The notes beneath the pieces were generated by a model, which searched no databases, was not told the origin of the DNA, and saw only the letters and a program-made list of their open reading frames with translations. A program made the translations under genes and the position numbers. Positions 9,787 to 20,162 of a stretch of DNA of 64,000 bases are shown piece after piece (the stretch's first letter is position 1; every line of letters starts with the position of its first letter). Source of the DNA: Sycon ciliatum (Eukaryota; Porifera; Calcarea; Leucosolenida; Sycettidae); contig NC_088646.1 in assembly GCF_964019385.1 (NCBI RefSeq), forward strand, positions 5,057,233-5,121,232, read 5' to 3'.

Positions 9787-11190
9787 TGCACTTGCAGGTC
9801 GCAGGAGCTGTGCAAGCTGACAGATTTTGCCCGGTCACAGCCTCAAGCAGCTTACTCTGCACTGGTGAGCAGCCTCCAACACCGGTGGTCCTTCTTGTGT
9901 CGGGTTCTCGATGGTGCTGCAGAACAGCTGGCACCCCTGGAGGACATCATCCACCGCCGCCTAATCCCTGCCATTAGTGGACGGATGGCGCCCAGTGAAG
10001 CTGAGCGCATTTTGCTCACTTTTCCCTGCCGGCATGGAGGCCTCGGCGTGACCAACCCTACCACGTTTGGCTCACAGTACGGCACCTCCAGGCTAATCAC
10101 CACTGCCCTGTACGACAAGATCATGGCGCAAGAGGAGCACCTCCATGATGCTCTTGCCTGTGTCCGCAGGGCCAAGAGTCAGGCTCGCTCTGAGGCCAGA
10201 GAGGCAATGAAGATAGCTGCCGATACGTTCCGCACCGAGCACAGCGAGCTCGATCTCGCTATCAGTCTGGCAGAGGAGAAGGGAGCATCAAGCTGGCTCA
10301 CCTGCCGACCCATCGCTCGCCATGGCTTCGCTTTGTCGAAGGGGGAATTCCGGGATGGCCTCTGCCTCCGTTAAGGTTGGACGCCTTCTCGCCTGCCCAC
10401 CACCTGTGTTTGCGAGAAGGCATTCACCACTGCTCACGCCTTGTCCTGTCCTTTCGGTGGGTTCCCCTCGATCCGCCACAACGAGGTGCACGACATACTG
10501 GCAAGCTCATTGAAGGGTGTCGCCGACAACGTCGCAGTGGAGCCACATCTCCAACCCCTGACTGGGGAGTTTCAGCTCCGGTCAGCATCAACCGAGCATC
10601 AAGCTCGTTTGGATGTGGTGGCCAGTGGAGTTGGGGGGGGGGGGGGGGGGGGTTGGTTGGTTGGTTGGTTTTTATTTCACTTCGCACATTCAAACGGGAT
10701 GACGACCCAATAAAATGACGGCGAAGGCTTAGCCTAGAAGTGGCTATGGAAGAACATAGTAAAAGCTATGGAAGCGGGTCGGTTCGAACGCACTTTTATT
10801 GATGTACGGGTGTTCAACCCGTATGCGTCTTCGAACCGCACCTCCTCTCTCTCTCTCTCTGCCTGCTACCGGCACCACGAGCAAGAGAAACGGCGTCGAT
10901 ACGATCGGAGAGTCCGAGAAGTGGAGCGATCCACTTTTCTCCCCTTTGTGCTCTCTTCCACCGGAGGATGCGGCAAGGGTGCCGCTGCACTGGTGAGCCG
11001 GATTGCACATCTCCAGTCGCTACGTGGGAGGGAGGCGTATTCTGTGCTAATTGCCCACCTCCGCTGTAGGCTGTCTTTCGCCCTCCTGCGTTCGAGTGTC
11101 ATGTGTCTGCGTGGGGCTCGCCGAGTTTGGCAGCCTCCAATGGATGGCTGTGCCTCCCTGGCTGTCGTGGAGGCTACAGTACAGTAGGGT
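9787..11190 (+). pseudogene. Degenerate retroelement C-terminal region (nuclease-like)
   Basis: Three consecutive frames make up one decayed protein. 9787-10374 has QPQAAYSALVSSLQHRW and PLEDIIHRRLIPAISG, then CRHGGLGVTNP. 10441-10630 has CPFGGFPSIRHNEVHDILAS and ARLDVVASG. 10768-11187 has FIDVRVFNPYA, YRHHEQEKRRRYDRRVREVE and LLRSSVMCLRGAR. These blocks, in this order, typify the C-terminal half of a retrotransposon protein common in marine invertebrates. The LDV...FIDVRVFNP pair resembles a PD-(D/E)XK nuclease core, which is my inference. A G-run and an unrelated insert (about 10634-10785) separate the last two pieces. It is inactive. Confidence 0.6.
10634..10652 (+). repeat. G homopolymer within retroelement remnant
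   Basis: A run of about 19 G followed by (GGTT)n marks the left edge of a roughly 150-bp insert that breaks the coding remnant between its LDVVASG and FIDVRVF blocks. Confidence 0.8.
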
Positions 11191-11428
11191 GTCCCGTTGA
11201 GCCTTGGCCTGCGGACTATGCTAATTGCTACTACTACTACTTGACACAATCTTTATTAGGAAACTTGAAATGGAGATGTGAAACACAAATACAGCCATGT
11301 AGATGGAGCAGCAATGCAATACAATGTCCAAAAACTCAAAAATTCATTATCATGGGACAATGTTGGGCAAATGTCTGTGAGGTACTGTCACGCTCAGGCT
11401 GCCCGCAACCTGCACGCGCAACCTGCAC

Positions 11429-11429
<1 letters not shown>

Positions 11430-11499
<70 letters not shown>

Positions 11500-11500
11500 G
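11430..11500 (+). repeat. (TAC)n microsatellite
   Basis: About 23 TAC/ACT triplets with one CAC interruption. The open frames through it (poly-Tyr, poly-Thr, poly-Val on the other strand) are compositional artefacts. Confidence 0.95.
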
Positions 11501-11837
11501 TACTAGTACTAGTATGCTTCTCTTGCTCTCTGATCACATGTGACGTCATCATTATGTGATTTGTTTTCAATCCTCCGCCATGGCAAATACTTAGGGACCA
11601 TCGCAAAAGTTCGCAGAAGCCCCTGAAACGAAGAGCATACGTTTGGGGGGGGAGGGAGTCGTGTCGAAAATCGCAAACCGGGCTTCAATTCAAAAAAGTA
11701 TTGACGACATGTAGGAGCTGATATAGATTAGCATGCCATCACAGCCGGCGTAGATCGCTTGTCAGGACGCGTAGTCCATTCATGCAACTGCGCGTGTCGC
11801 GTAGCTGGCTGCCTGTACACTGTGTGTAGTCTAGTAC

Positions 11838-11880
11838 CAAGAGTCCATAAAACGCGTGGTTTATGAATTATGGACTCTTG
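11838..11880. repeat. CAAGAGTCC...GGACTCTTG hairpin
   Basis: An imperfect hairpin begins CAAGAGTCCATAAA and ends TTATGGACTCTTG. It is a diverged relative of the CAAGAGTACATAACC hairpins elsewhere in the window. A second hairpin (CAGGGGTTCATA...TATGAACCCCTG) abuts it at 11883-11911. No matching target duplication is visible. Confidence 0.55.
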
Positions 11881-12186
11881 CTCAGGGGTTCATAGGGTTT
11901 ATGAACCCCTGCTGTGTAGTTATTATAATAATTATTATGTGTGCAGCATCCAAGTGAAATAATGAAGCCCATATTGTGACTGTCGTTTCGTTTGAGGGGG
12001 GAGGGAGGGGGGTCAGGCCCGAAACTCACGGTCTTCGTTTCGGGGGCTTCGGCGAACTTTTGCGATAATTGTGTTTTGTTCGCCCGTAAAAGAGGCTTTA
12101 TTAATTTTATTTAAAAAATAAAAAATAAAAGGTACAGTGTAACCACTGGTAACTGGTTGGAGTCAAAAGTCCAATACAAACTACAG

Positions 12187-14995
12187 TAGGGTGTTCGGTG
12201 CCTCGAACCCAGGCGCATTTTGAGTGGAAACAGTTTTGTACGGGGTTCGTGGCACGATCGTACATCACTGTGCTTATTGCCTTGGCAAGGTAAAATTTTA
12301 GCAGCTCAGGACGAGTTTGTTTCTTTGTTGGAAAGAGGAGATGTCTCTGCTGTTGAGACCGTAAGTCCCGTTTCCACACGACGAATTTTAGCAATGTTAC
12401 GCCCTGCGCAACTTCAGGGTATCGATTTCGGCCTGTTCTGGGCCGGTCGCAACGCCGACGACCATTCCATCGTCTTCAGCGTCGAAAAACTACGCAGTGT
12501 GTGAAATTTGGAGGCTCTACGATGCTGTGTTCTTGTTCTATGAGAGATCGATTTGCGCCAGGATACCAAATGTGCGGAGTACATGTACATGTACATGGAG
12601 TTGATGGACTTGGCTGTAGTGCTGTTTATTTGTAGTTTCGCTGAGCTACCACATCAGATAAATCTGGTCGCTGTATCATATAGGAGAGTGGATAAAGCCA
12701 TTGTGCAGACAAATTGGTCAAGAACAGATTTCCTGCCAATACTGCGTTCAATCATGATGCAGCTGAAAATCTGACACTCTGAGGATTTGCAAAATTGCAG
12801 CGCGCTAGCACAGTGCAGCTACGCAATGCCGTGTCTGGAGTACATTGTCATCCACATAGCATGGGCAATGTAGGGCCAGTGTATTTGTCGACTTTATAAT
12901 TTACATCCAAATTACGCTTGCACGATCATCCGATAAATGAACTGTCTGTTGATAGTGCAAATCGTATGAATGAATAACATGTGACGTGCGACACCAATTG
13001 CCCCGAAGTGCTGCACGCGTCGTATATGACTGGGAACAAGTTGTCCTTCTAAAGCTGATGATTAGCAGGACTGCTGCTGCCTTGGCCTGGCTGAAGCTTA
13101 CATCGTGTTGCAATGGTGCAGCATACCTGTTAATTGGCTGCATGCATCCGGTCCCGCGGCGCAACATGCCCGGGTGCGGGTGCCGTCTCGGCTGAGTGCG
13201 TATGTTATTTTCTTAGATGCTTCATCTACATGGGGTAGATAACTGTAATCTCCTCCTGGTGATGCGTCTTTGTAGTACCCGTATTCCAATTAGCTTCAGC
13301 CTGTGAAGGGTTACATCTTTCGCATTTATTTCGACTAATTTGTATGCGTTGCTATGGTGGTTGCTATGGGCGTAATTTGAATTTGGCTAGATGGAATACC
13401 AAAAAAAATGGTGAAGTGATGGAAGCTCTCTATTGGCTATCATCTGTGAAAATTTGAAAGACCCTGAACGAAATTGATTTTCACCTTGTTCTAGTTGGTT
13501 TTGAATTTCCCGGTTTTGTGCCACTGGCCTGCATCAAAACTGTTCCAGCAAAAGTGCCAACAAGCGCACTTCAAACGATCATAACTCTTGAACGTCTGGT
13601 CGGATTTAGACAAACCTTATATATTTCCCGGCTAGTTTATCCTACTCTTTCCAATGAGACTAAAATCGAGGAGATCGGAGCAACTTCAGGGCTCACAGTC
13701 GGTATGCAGGATCGACAAAAGCGTCGTGCGAGGGCGGGTTTGGTGCACGTGAGTCGCGTGACCCCACGAGAGCACGATCGTGTACATCCTACGCATCCCA
13801 ACAGAACAAAGAAGAGAAAGAACCTTGGCTTGAGTAGCCTGTTCTTGTCTTGCAGAGCCGATGTTCGCGATATTTTGGTCGGACCTGTCCTTTCCTCGCC
13901 TTCTCTTGGCATGCAGTGTCAAACCATTCTCGTTTCCGTTCGTCTCGATCTTGTGCTTTTACGATCGTGCATACTCCAGTGGAAATAGTTTGCTTTATTA
14001 TTTGCACTGGGAATTGCACTGCAACACTGAACAGTTACTGCCAGCCCTCGGCAACGACTTGCCTTTCACTGTGCCTTGTAGAATTGGTCCACCGAAGGAG
14101 AAGGCGACAGGCAACCTGTGCTAGTCCCAGGAAATTCATGTCATGTAGCCGCTGTTCGACCAAATGCTGATGCTACAATGAGCGATCGCGATGTTCCACA
14201 GGTAAGAAGACAAACAAACGAGTCAGAGCTCGCCAGGCAGGTAACGCCGAGAACATACCACACAGAGCTGCTGATCGGATGGAGGCGAACGGGACCAGCA
14301 AATCCGCCAGGCGTTAGTTGAGGGCCACTGAAGGCCAGGTTTCCAGAGGTACCAGTTCCTCCATGATGGCGAAATGCGCTGCCACAAGAACTCCAGCGAG
14401 AACGAAAGCACAGCAACCAACTCCGCGGGCGAACTGAGGAGAGAACACTGAAAAATCTGTGCGCAATGATTTTCTGTTGGACGGCGCGCGCGTTGCTGTT
14501 CCGCTGCATGCATGCGTTTTTCTTGTTGTTTGATCTGGTGCTGCTTTTGCACTTTTGGCGTTCTGCGCGCTGAGTGGCACTCACTCAAAAATGTCCACTA
14601 CATCTCATTCTTGGCGGATTTTGATCATCTATGGCTTATTTTTTTCAGCGTGGAATTCTCCAGACATTTACCGATCACTTTTCCGATTGCTGTGCCGAAA
14701 TCGAAGCCAAAACGACCAGACTTTGGCTAATCCGTGCCGGAAAACTGGAGGGAAAATGGTGAAACGCTGCGGTAGATCACTGAGTTTGGGGGTTTTGAAT
14801 CAGCATAGCGAATCCCAGCTTCGTGGACATCAGGGCCGATGTAGTGGACTAGATCAAAGATTTGAGAATAGAGGAGAATAGAGGCCTGTGATTGGTCAGT
14901 TGTCATCACGTGACATCCGCGCAAAGCCGTGCGCGACTCGACGCTTTTGTATTGGACTGTGAGCCCTGAACTTTCAAAATCGTCCGAACACCCTA
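12187..14995. mobile_element. 2.8-kb TIR element with 7-bp duplication
   Basis: The inverted ends TAGGGTGTTCGG (12187-12198) and CCGAACACCCTA (14984-14995) are flanked by a perfect 7-bp repeat ACTACAG at 12180-12186 and 14996-15002. Inside, a block at about 13687-13745 (CAGGGCTCACAGTC, AAAAGCGTCG) recurs inverted at about 14930-14967, near the right end, so there is an internal or nested copy of a subterminal region. I find no transposase-like protein, so it looks non-autonomous. A related left end (TAGGGTGTCCCG) lies near 11187. The superfamily is unknown; P-like and Dada-like elements are among those reported with duplications near 7 bp. Confidence 0.7.
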
Positions 14996-15048
14996 ACTAC
15001 AGACAGTACAGTAGATCTACTCGGTCTACCGTAGATCTACGGTAGTAT

Positions 15049-15076
15049 CAAGAGTACATAACCCCGTGTACTCTTG
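15049..15076. mobile_element. 28-bp hairpin element with 7-bp duplication
   Basis: CAAGAGTACA and its complement TGTACTCTTG enclose a short ACCCC-containing centre, 28 bp in total. Perfect 7-bp repeats GTAGTAT flank it (15042-15048 and 15077-15083). The left end CAAGAGTACATAACC is identical to that of the 365-bp element at 29917-30281, which also has a 7-bp duplication. This is best read as an extreme internal deletion of the same family. Confidence 0.75.
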
Positions 15077-15352
15077 GTAGTATGAATCATCAGGTAATTG
15101 TTTTTAAAATAAATAGGATGTGACTGTGGCTTTTGTGGACTGCCCGCGATATTTATTGAGGACAGACTTGTACTCCTCATGTCTCCTCATGACTCAAAGT
15201 AGTTGCCGGAGTCGGCGAAGGGCAGCTCAGTAGAGAGGGGAGCTAGAGGACGGTGATCAATCAACAAATTTGTGTGAAACAACGACCCATTGTGTTTGAA
15301 AAAAGAAACACCAATGTAACGGGTCCGGGTAAGCGGTAGACCGTGAGCTGGC

Positions 15353-16756
15353 ATGCAATTGAGGCGTTTGCCGTGGAGGTTTGCGCGCCTGGTTCTGCTC
15401 CTGTGTGTGGTGTCGCCTCTGCTGATCTATACTGCTGGCTATTTATCGTTCCGCTCCGTCAAGCAGAGTCCTGGAAATGGCCTTGCCAGAGACACAGATA
15501 ATCATGCCACTAACAAACAATCCCAGATTCCTGGCGGCACGACTGAATCTGCGTCTTTGAAGGCACCCCTGGTTCTCTCTACGGATCAGCAATACCAAAA
15601 TTTGCAGAAAATAAGGAGCCCAGCTCCAGGAACAAATGATAAGGATGGGTTAGGCGCTACAACTGCTCCAGTGTATTCGTCGCGTATCCATGCCTTCTAC
15701 TACCCTTGGTATGCCTCTCCAGCCATAGAGGGAAAGTATCTGCATTGGAACCATCGTATTCTGCCGTTCTGGGGCGATAAAGAGGCCGTTAAGAAGCCGC
15801 CGCATTATCACACACCCCCTGGCGACATCGGAGCGCAGTTTTACCCCCAGCTAGGTATCTATAGCTCTCGCTCGCTGGCTGTTATCAGTGCACACATGAA
15901 GCAAATGAAAGCCGCTGGGGTTGGAGTTGCTGCGGTCAGTTGGTATCCACCAAAGTTGGCTGACGACAACGGAAAGCCGAGTGACGATGTCATTCCGATG
16001 CTTTTAAAGGCCGGCCATGAGCATGGTGTGAGCATTGCATTTCACCTGGAACCTTACGAACCGCGTAGTGCCAAAGACGTATACAATGACCTCAAGTACA
16101 TCATTGACACCTACGGCCAGCATCCGGCATTCTACCGCACTCGCCTATCTGCGGGCACGCCAAGCCGTCCGATTGTTTATGCGTACGATTCTTACAAGAT
16201 CCCAACTGACCAATGGAAAGCGTTGCTGACTGAAGGTGGTGCCATGTCGATCCGTGCTAGCAAGTATGATTGTCTAATGGTGGGACTTGTTGTGAACAAG
16301 AATGACCTAGAGAAACTGCATGCGGCTGGATTCGATGGATCCTACACTTACTTCGCCAGCAAGACGTTCACGTTTGGCTCGAACCCGGAGAACTGGAAGT
16401 GGCTGAACGAGCTCTCAGCCAAGCTGAACATGCTGTTCATTCCCAGTATAGGCCCTGGCTATGATGATACGGCCATTAGGCCGTGGAACGCCGACACTCG
16501 CCAAGTTCGTGCTGGCGGTAAGTACTACAGGGATATGATCTCGGCTGTTCTGGAGTTGGACATCGAGGCAATCTCCATTACCTCTTTCAACGAGTGGGGC
16601 GAAGGAACTCAGATCGAGTCGGCCGTTCCGTACACGTTCATTAATCCACATGGCTCCAACCGTGTCTACTCAGATTACCAGCCACTCGCGCCGGACGGCT
16701 ATCTCAAAATCACGAAGGAAGACCTAAATCATTTTGTTCCTGCTAGACTCTTCTGA
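15353..16756 (+). CDS. MANEA: GH99 endo-alpha-1,2-mannosidase, intronless
   Basis: This single 467-codon frame matches glycoprotein endo-alpha-mannosidase in length (human MANEA is 462 aa) and layout. In known members the enzyme sits in the Golgi and trims glucosylated mannose from N-glycans. A short basic N-terminus (MQLRRLPWRFAR) precedes one membrane segment (about residues 13-31), the type II arrangement, followed by a low-complexity stem to about residue 115. The catalytic domain starts at HAFYYPWYASP and has HWNHR, GVAAVSWYPP and FHLEPYEPR. The GH99 catalytic pair is in SFNEWGEGTQIE (residues about 418-429). The ATG at 15353 is chosen because it alone supplies the membrane anchor. No intron interrupts it, which is odd beside multi-exon TTF2; a retrocopy or lineage-specific intron loss is possible. 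Its neighbours are only repeats. Confidence 0.93.
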   Translation: MQLRRLPWRFARLVLLLCVVSPLLIYTAGYLSFRSVKQSPGNGLARDTDNHATNKQSQIPGGTTESASLKAPLVLSTDQQYQNLQKIRSPAPGTNDKDGLGATTAPVYSSRIHAFYYPWYASPAIEGKYLHWNHRILPFWGDKEAVKKPPHYHTPPGDIGAQFYPQLGIYSSRSLAVISAHMKQMKAAGVGVAAVSWYPPKLADDNGKPSDDVIPMLLKAGHEHGVSIAFHLEPYEPRSAKDVYNDLKYIIDTYGQHPAFYRTRLSAGTPSRPIVYAYDSYKIPTDQWKALLTEGGAMSIRASKYDCLMVGLVVNKNDLEKLHAAGFDGSYTYFASKTFTFGSNPENWKWLNELSAKLNMLFIPSIGPGYDDTAIRPWNADTRQVRAGGKYYRDMISAVLELDIEAISITSFNEWGEGTQIESAVPYTFINPHGSNRVYSDYQPLAPDGYLKITKEDLNHFVPARLF

Positions 16757-16893
16757 GTTGGACCATGGCATGCTCGGTGCTGTGCTGTACTAAGTTCTCA
16801 TCACGCCCAGGCAGGTTTAATTTAGACCTGTGGGCATACCAGCAAGGTAGATCTATGATTTTATTTTATCCCATCGAATTACTGTGCAGTATA

Positions 16894-17212
16894 CAGTCGT
16901 GGCAAGCGAAATCCGACACTTGCCATAGGGGACAGCGCCACAAATGGACATTAATGATGTAATGCACTGCACCTAATTAAGTAGAATAGAGCCGTATGCA
17001 TCCCAATCAGTTCGAAAGGTCACAGCGTAGATACACACAGTTCACGGACATGGTACACACAAGGAGAATTGGTATTCAGTCCCTTTCACTTTGCCAGCAC
17101 CTTGAACTTTGACTGTGAACCTTGAGTGTGATGAGTATGAGTTCTGTCATTTTTTGTTTTTACTTTGTTTTTATGCCAGCTGTCGGATTTCACTTGCCAC
17201 GACTAGCGACTG
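16894..17212. mobile_element. Tc1-like MITE, 319 bp
   Basis: The left end CAGTCGTGGCAAGCGAAATC and the right end are inverted matches through TGGCAAG(C/T)GAAATCCGACA; the right end has a 4-base CTAG insertion. TA flanks both ends (16892-16893 and 17213-17214). CAGT.TGGCAA-type ends with TA duplication are Tc1/mariner features. It is non-coding and lies just downstream of the mannosidase gene. Confidence 0.75.
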
Positions 17213-17269
17213 TACAATTACAATGTGTTGTAGTTGTTAAAAATTCGACGAGGAGACAATAATTTTAAT

Positions 17270-17363
17270 ATGGCAATAAGTAGGACGAGCTGAAGCGACA
17301 TGTGGACTACTTTATTAATAAAGTAGTCCACATGTCGCTTCAGCTCGTCCTACTTATTGCCAT
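17270..17363. repeat. Perfect 94-bp palindrome without spacer
   Basis: Two 47-bp arms (starting ATGGCAATAAGTAGGACGAG) meet at TTATTAATAA with no loop and no mismatch. A 13-bp direct repeat TGTTGTAGTTGTT lies at 17226-17238 and 17363-17375, overlapping the right edge. Known routes to such a structure are template switching, hairpin capture or a sequencing/assembly fold-back. Confidence 0.95.
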
Positions 17364-17654
17364 GTTGTAGTTGTTTTATTTTTATTTGTATTTAACAGCC
17401 CCTTGTACGGGCAATAATCGTGATGATGATGACTCTAGAACACGCAGAAATAAGAACTTTGTGCTAAAAGAAGAAAAGAAAATAAGAACTGTATAGTGCA
17501 AGATGTTTGTACTGAAAATAAGTTCGTCCAATCTTTCATACAACATGCCCGTGCTGCCCGTGTCCTAATGAAAGTTTTGTTTAGGGTACATGTAGCCAAA
17601 ATTAATAGTGTGAAGAAGAGGTTGGTGCGACTTAGGCGATACTTGGGGAATTGT

Positions 17655-17915
17655 GTGTCGCTTCCTACTTGGGGCTCACGCTCTTCCTACCGACTTGACT
17701 GACTCACGACTGCCGTGCAGAGCACACGAAAAGTCCATCGAACCTTCCACTCGGCAAACCTGCAAGAAAGCCCCACTAGTCTCCCTGCTCAGAAGGTTTG
17801 CCGAGTGGAAGGTTCGATGGACTTCTCGTGTGCTCTGGATGGCAGCTGTGAGTCAGTCGAATTTAAATTCAAGTCGGCAAGAAAAGCGCGAGCTCCCACG
17901 TAGGGCGCGACACAC
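17655..17915. repeat. Long imperfect hairpin (arms about 110 bp)
   Basis: The inner 50 bp of each arm are nearly identical (CATCGAACCTTCCACTCGGC and complement, about 17735-17763 and 17793-17821), with a loop of about 30 bp. Outer portions remain alignable, with indels, out to GTGTGTCGC / GCGACACAC at 17655 and 17915. It is a fold-back repeat without coding capacity; target duplications are not clear. Confidence 0.8.
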
Positions 17916-17989
17916 TATTCCTCAAAACCAAAATAATTGGTCGAACGATTGGTTTGTGTCCCCTATAGATGCCTGGAGCAAGAAGTGAA

Positions 17990-19800
17990 TGACCATTGAT
18001 TATAGTAAGCTAGCGGTACCGCTGTATGGGCATAACCAGTATGCCGCTCTGAAAATATCGAATTTTCCGATTTTACGGGCCATAGGGCCTATTTTATTAG
18101 GTAGCTTTACATGTACTGGTAGCCCAACATCATGCTGTACATGTAGCTCCTGCAGATACTGTGGAGGAGGTAAATCTACATCTGTATACAACAATTTAAA
18201 AGTTTCCAGCCTTGAAGTTTCCACCCAATCTTCCATAACCTTCGCAGACAGTGTGTTCCGCATAAAATTCAGTGTGACCATGATGAGATAACAAAATCTG
18301 TCCGAAGACTTTCCTGTCTTGCAGCTGCAATGTCAAGCCACGCCCTTACTGAGCAGGATATAATTATTATTATTATTTAAAAAGGGGTATTTGGGCAAAT
18401 TCCTACTGTGAAGCCTCGTTTCCCTTTTGGAAATACCAGTAGACCATGGTAGACTTCAATCCAAAAATTAAAAAAAATTGTGCACAAGGATGGCTTTTCA
18501 TTCTACAACTTTAGTACTTCAGTTAGCTGTCAAGTCATATACAGTAATAGAACTACAAGACTTGTAGTACAGTAGTCTGTAGAGATACAAGGTAAAAAAA
18601 TACCTAGTACAACAAGCCGCCCTATATACGGTACATGTAGCGCCTATAGGCTATAGGCTATAATGCAGTTCATGCTGATTCGTACAAATACAAAATAGCA
18701 AGAGTACAATACTGCTGCTATTTTGTACTTATTACCGTATGTAGAGGACAGATGGAATCTTTCGTAACCTTTTGTTCGGGGCAAGCCACCATGTACCACA
18801 ACTCAAATTCCCGCTGCCGTAAATACCCGGTACAGTGTGCTTGTTCGAAGTAGCACAAATTTGATTTCTGGTGGTTTACCCAGAAAAATGGGCCAGAATA
18901 CATTTGGTCCTGACATGAAGCTTCACGCAAGAAGGGTCCAAGGTTCAAACAGATCTTGCGAAACCTTTTTTATTTTTTGTCTCACTGACACTTGACAGAT
19001 GGAAAGGAGAGAAAGTTATCGTGTTTCTCATCGTACAAGTACGCAGTGTTGGCTTATACTCTTTTTCCATTTCTATCAACACGTATAAAAATTCACGGCG
19101 CAAAAGAGGAAGAAGTGAATGTTTTTACCAATGCTGGAAACATGGCAACGCCGCTAGTCCTGCACAACACTGATGACGGAGCACAACGGAGAAGATAGCG
19201 GTGAGATATGGAAGAATGTGGAAAAAGGGGACACACAACTGGCTGCTCAGTACTGCTGGCTCGGTTAGAGCATAGCCGAGATGGAAAAACAAGGAGGAGA
19301 ATGTGTTAAACTGGCAAACCGGGAATAGAAGAAAGGTGATTGCCCGAAAGGAAAACAAAAGCATGCATACACTATCGCCCATCAATATGGATATGTGAAC
19401 ACACCATGGAGTGGTACTTCCACAATTGAGAATGCTCAGCACAACAGGAGGAATGGCAATGAGATGGTCAGTATGGTTGAAGAGAGCAGTAGGATTATGG
19501 GCAGTGAGTTATATGGACCAGCCAATGAAAACAAGTAGAATAGAACAAATAGATAATATTATTGGAACATGGAATGTGTAGATTTGAAACATGCGAAACC
19601 TTGTCAAACTTGTATTATTGCGAGCTTGGTTAGTAGATCTGGATTTAGCACAGCATAGTTGATAAGATCTGAGTTTTGTGTATAATAAACATAGTAATGA
19701 TATCACCGGGAAGTAAGTGAGAGCAAGGAAAGGAAGTTACGTTAGAATGACGAATGGAAGTCCGTGGATACTCACAACTCAGCACGATCAGCGTCATTCG
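17990..19800. other. No gene recognised
   Basis: The stretch contains small open frames only (for example 18000-18281 minus, 93 codons, no family recognised) and AT-rich patches. I see no splice-supported coding sequence with known domains. Confidence 0.35.
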
Positions 19801-19809
19801 GATAGGCAA

Positions 19810-19814
<5 letters not shown>

Positions 19815-19888
<74 letters not shown>
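19815..19888 (+). repeat. (CA)n microsatellite
   Basis: A nearly uninterrupted CA dinucleotide run, downstream of the last TTF2 exon. Frames through it are artefacts. Confidence 0.95.
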
Positions 19889-19890
<2 letters not shown>

Positions 19891-20101
19891 TACATGACAT
19901 GTGCAGATAGGAATGCTGAACACAGGAGTTTGACAGAAGAGAAACTGCATGTCACGTTAACACTATGATCATTCTTTGCCCTGACCGGGGAGAGCACGGT
20001 ACTGAGTGACAGCAGAAAGCGACAGATCATTCTGACTATGATAGCAGCCATCACAATGGTCGCTGGAATGGTGACAACATCTGCTGGAAAGATGTCATGA
20101 A

Positions 20102-20162
20102 TCACACATTGAAAAGGAGCCGCAGGTCCTGCAGAGTAAGCTTCTTGGCTGCGGTCTTAGAG
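20102..20162 (-). CDS. TTF2: TTF2 terminal exon, 5 kb from the rest
   Basis: This 61-nt exon encodes the conserved end [14 protein letters not shown] plus TGA (human ends KLTLADLRVLFGI). Its acceptor TGCAG|C supplies the third base of the glycine codon split by the previous donor (TCAGG|GTATGT at 25204), so the joint reads LSGSK, as in human LSGSG. The intron is about 5.0 kb because it has collected a DIRS-like element, a hAT-like element, a 334-bp MITE and a tRNA-like repeat. Confidence 0.9.

Noticed and set aside
18000..18281. 93-codon minus-strand frame (MVTLNFMRNTLSAKVMEDW)
   Set aside because: It looks protein-like, but I recognise no family and see no splice or promoter context.
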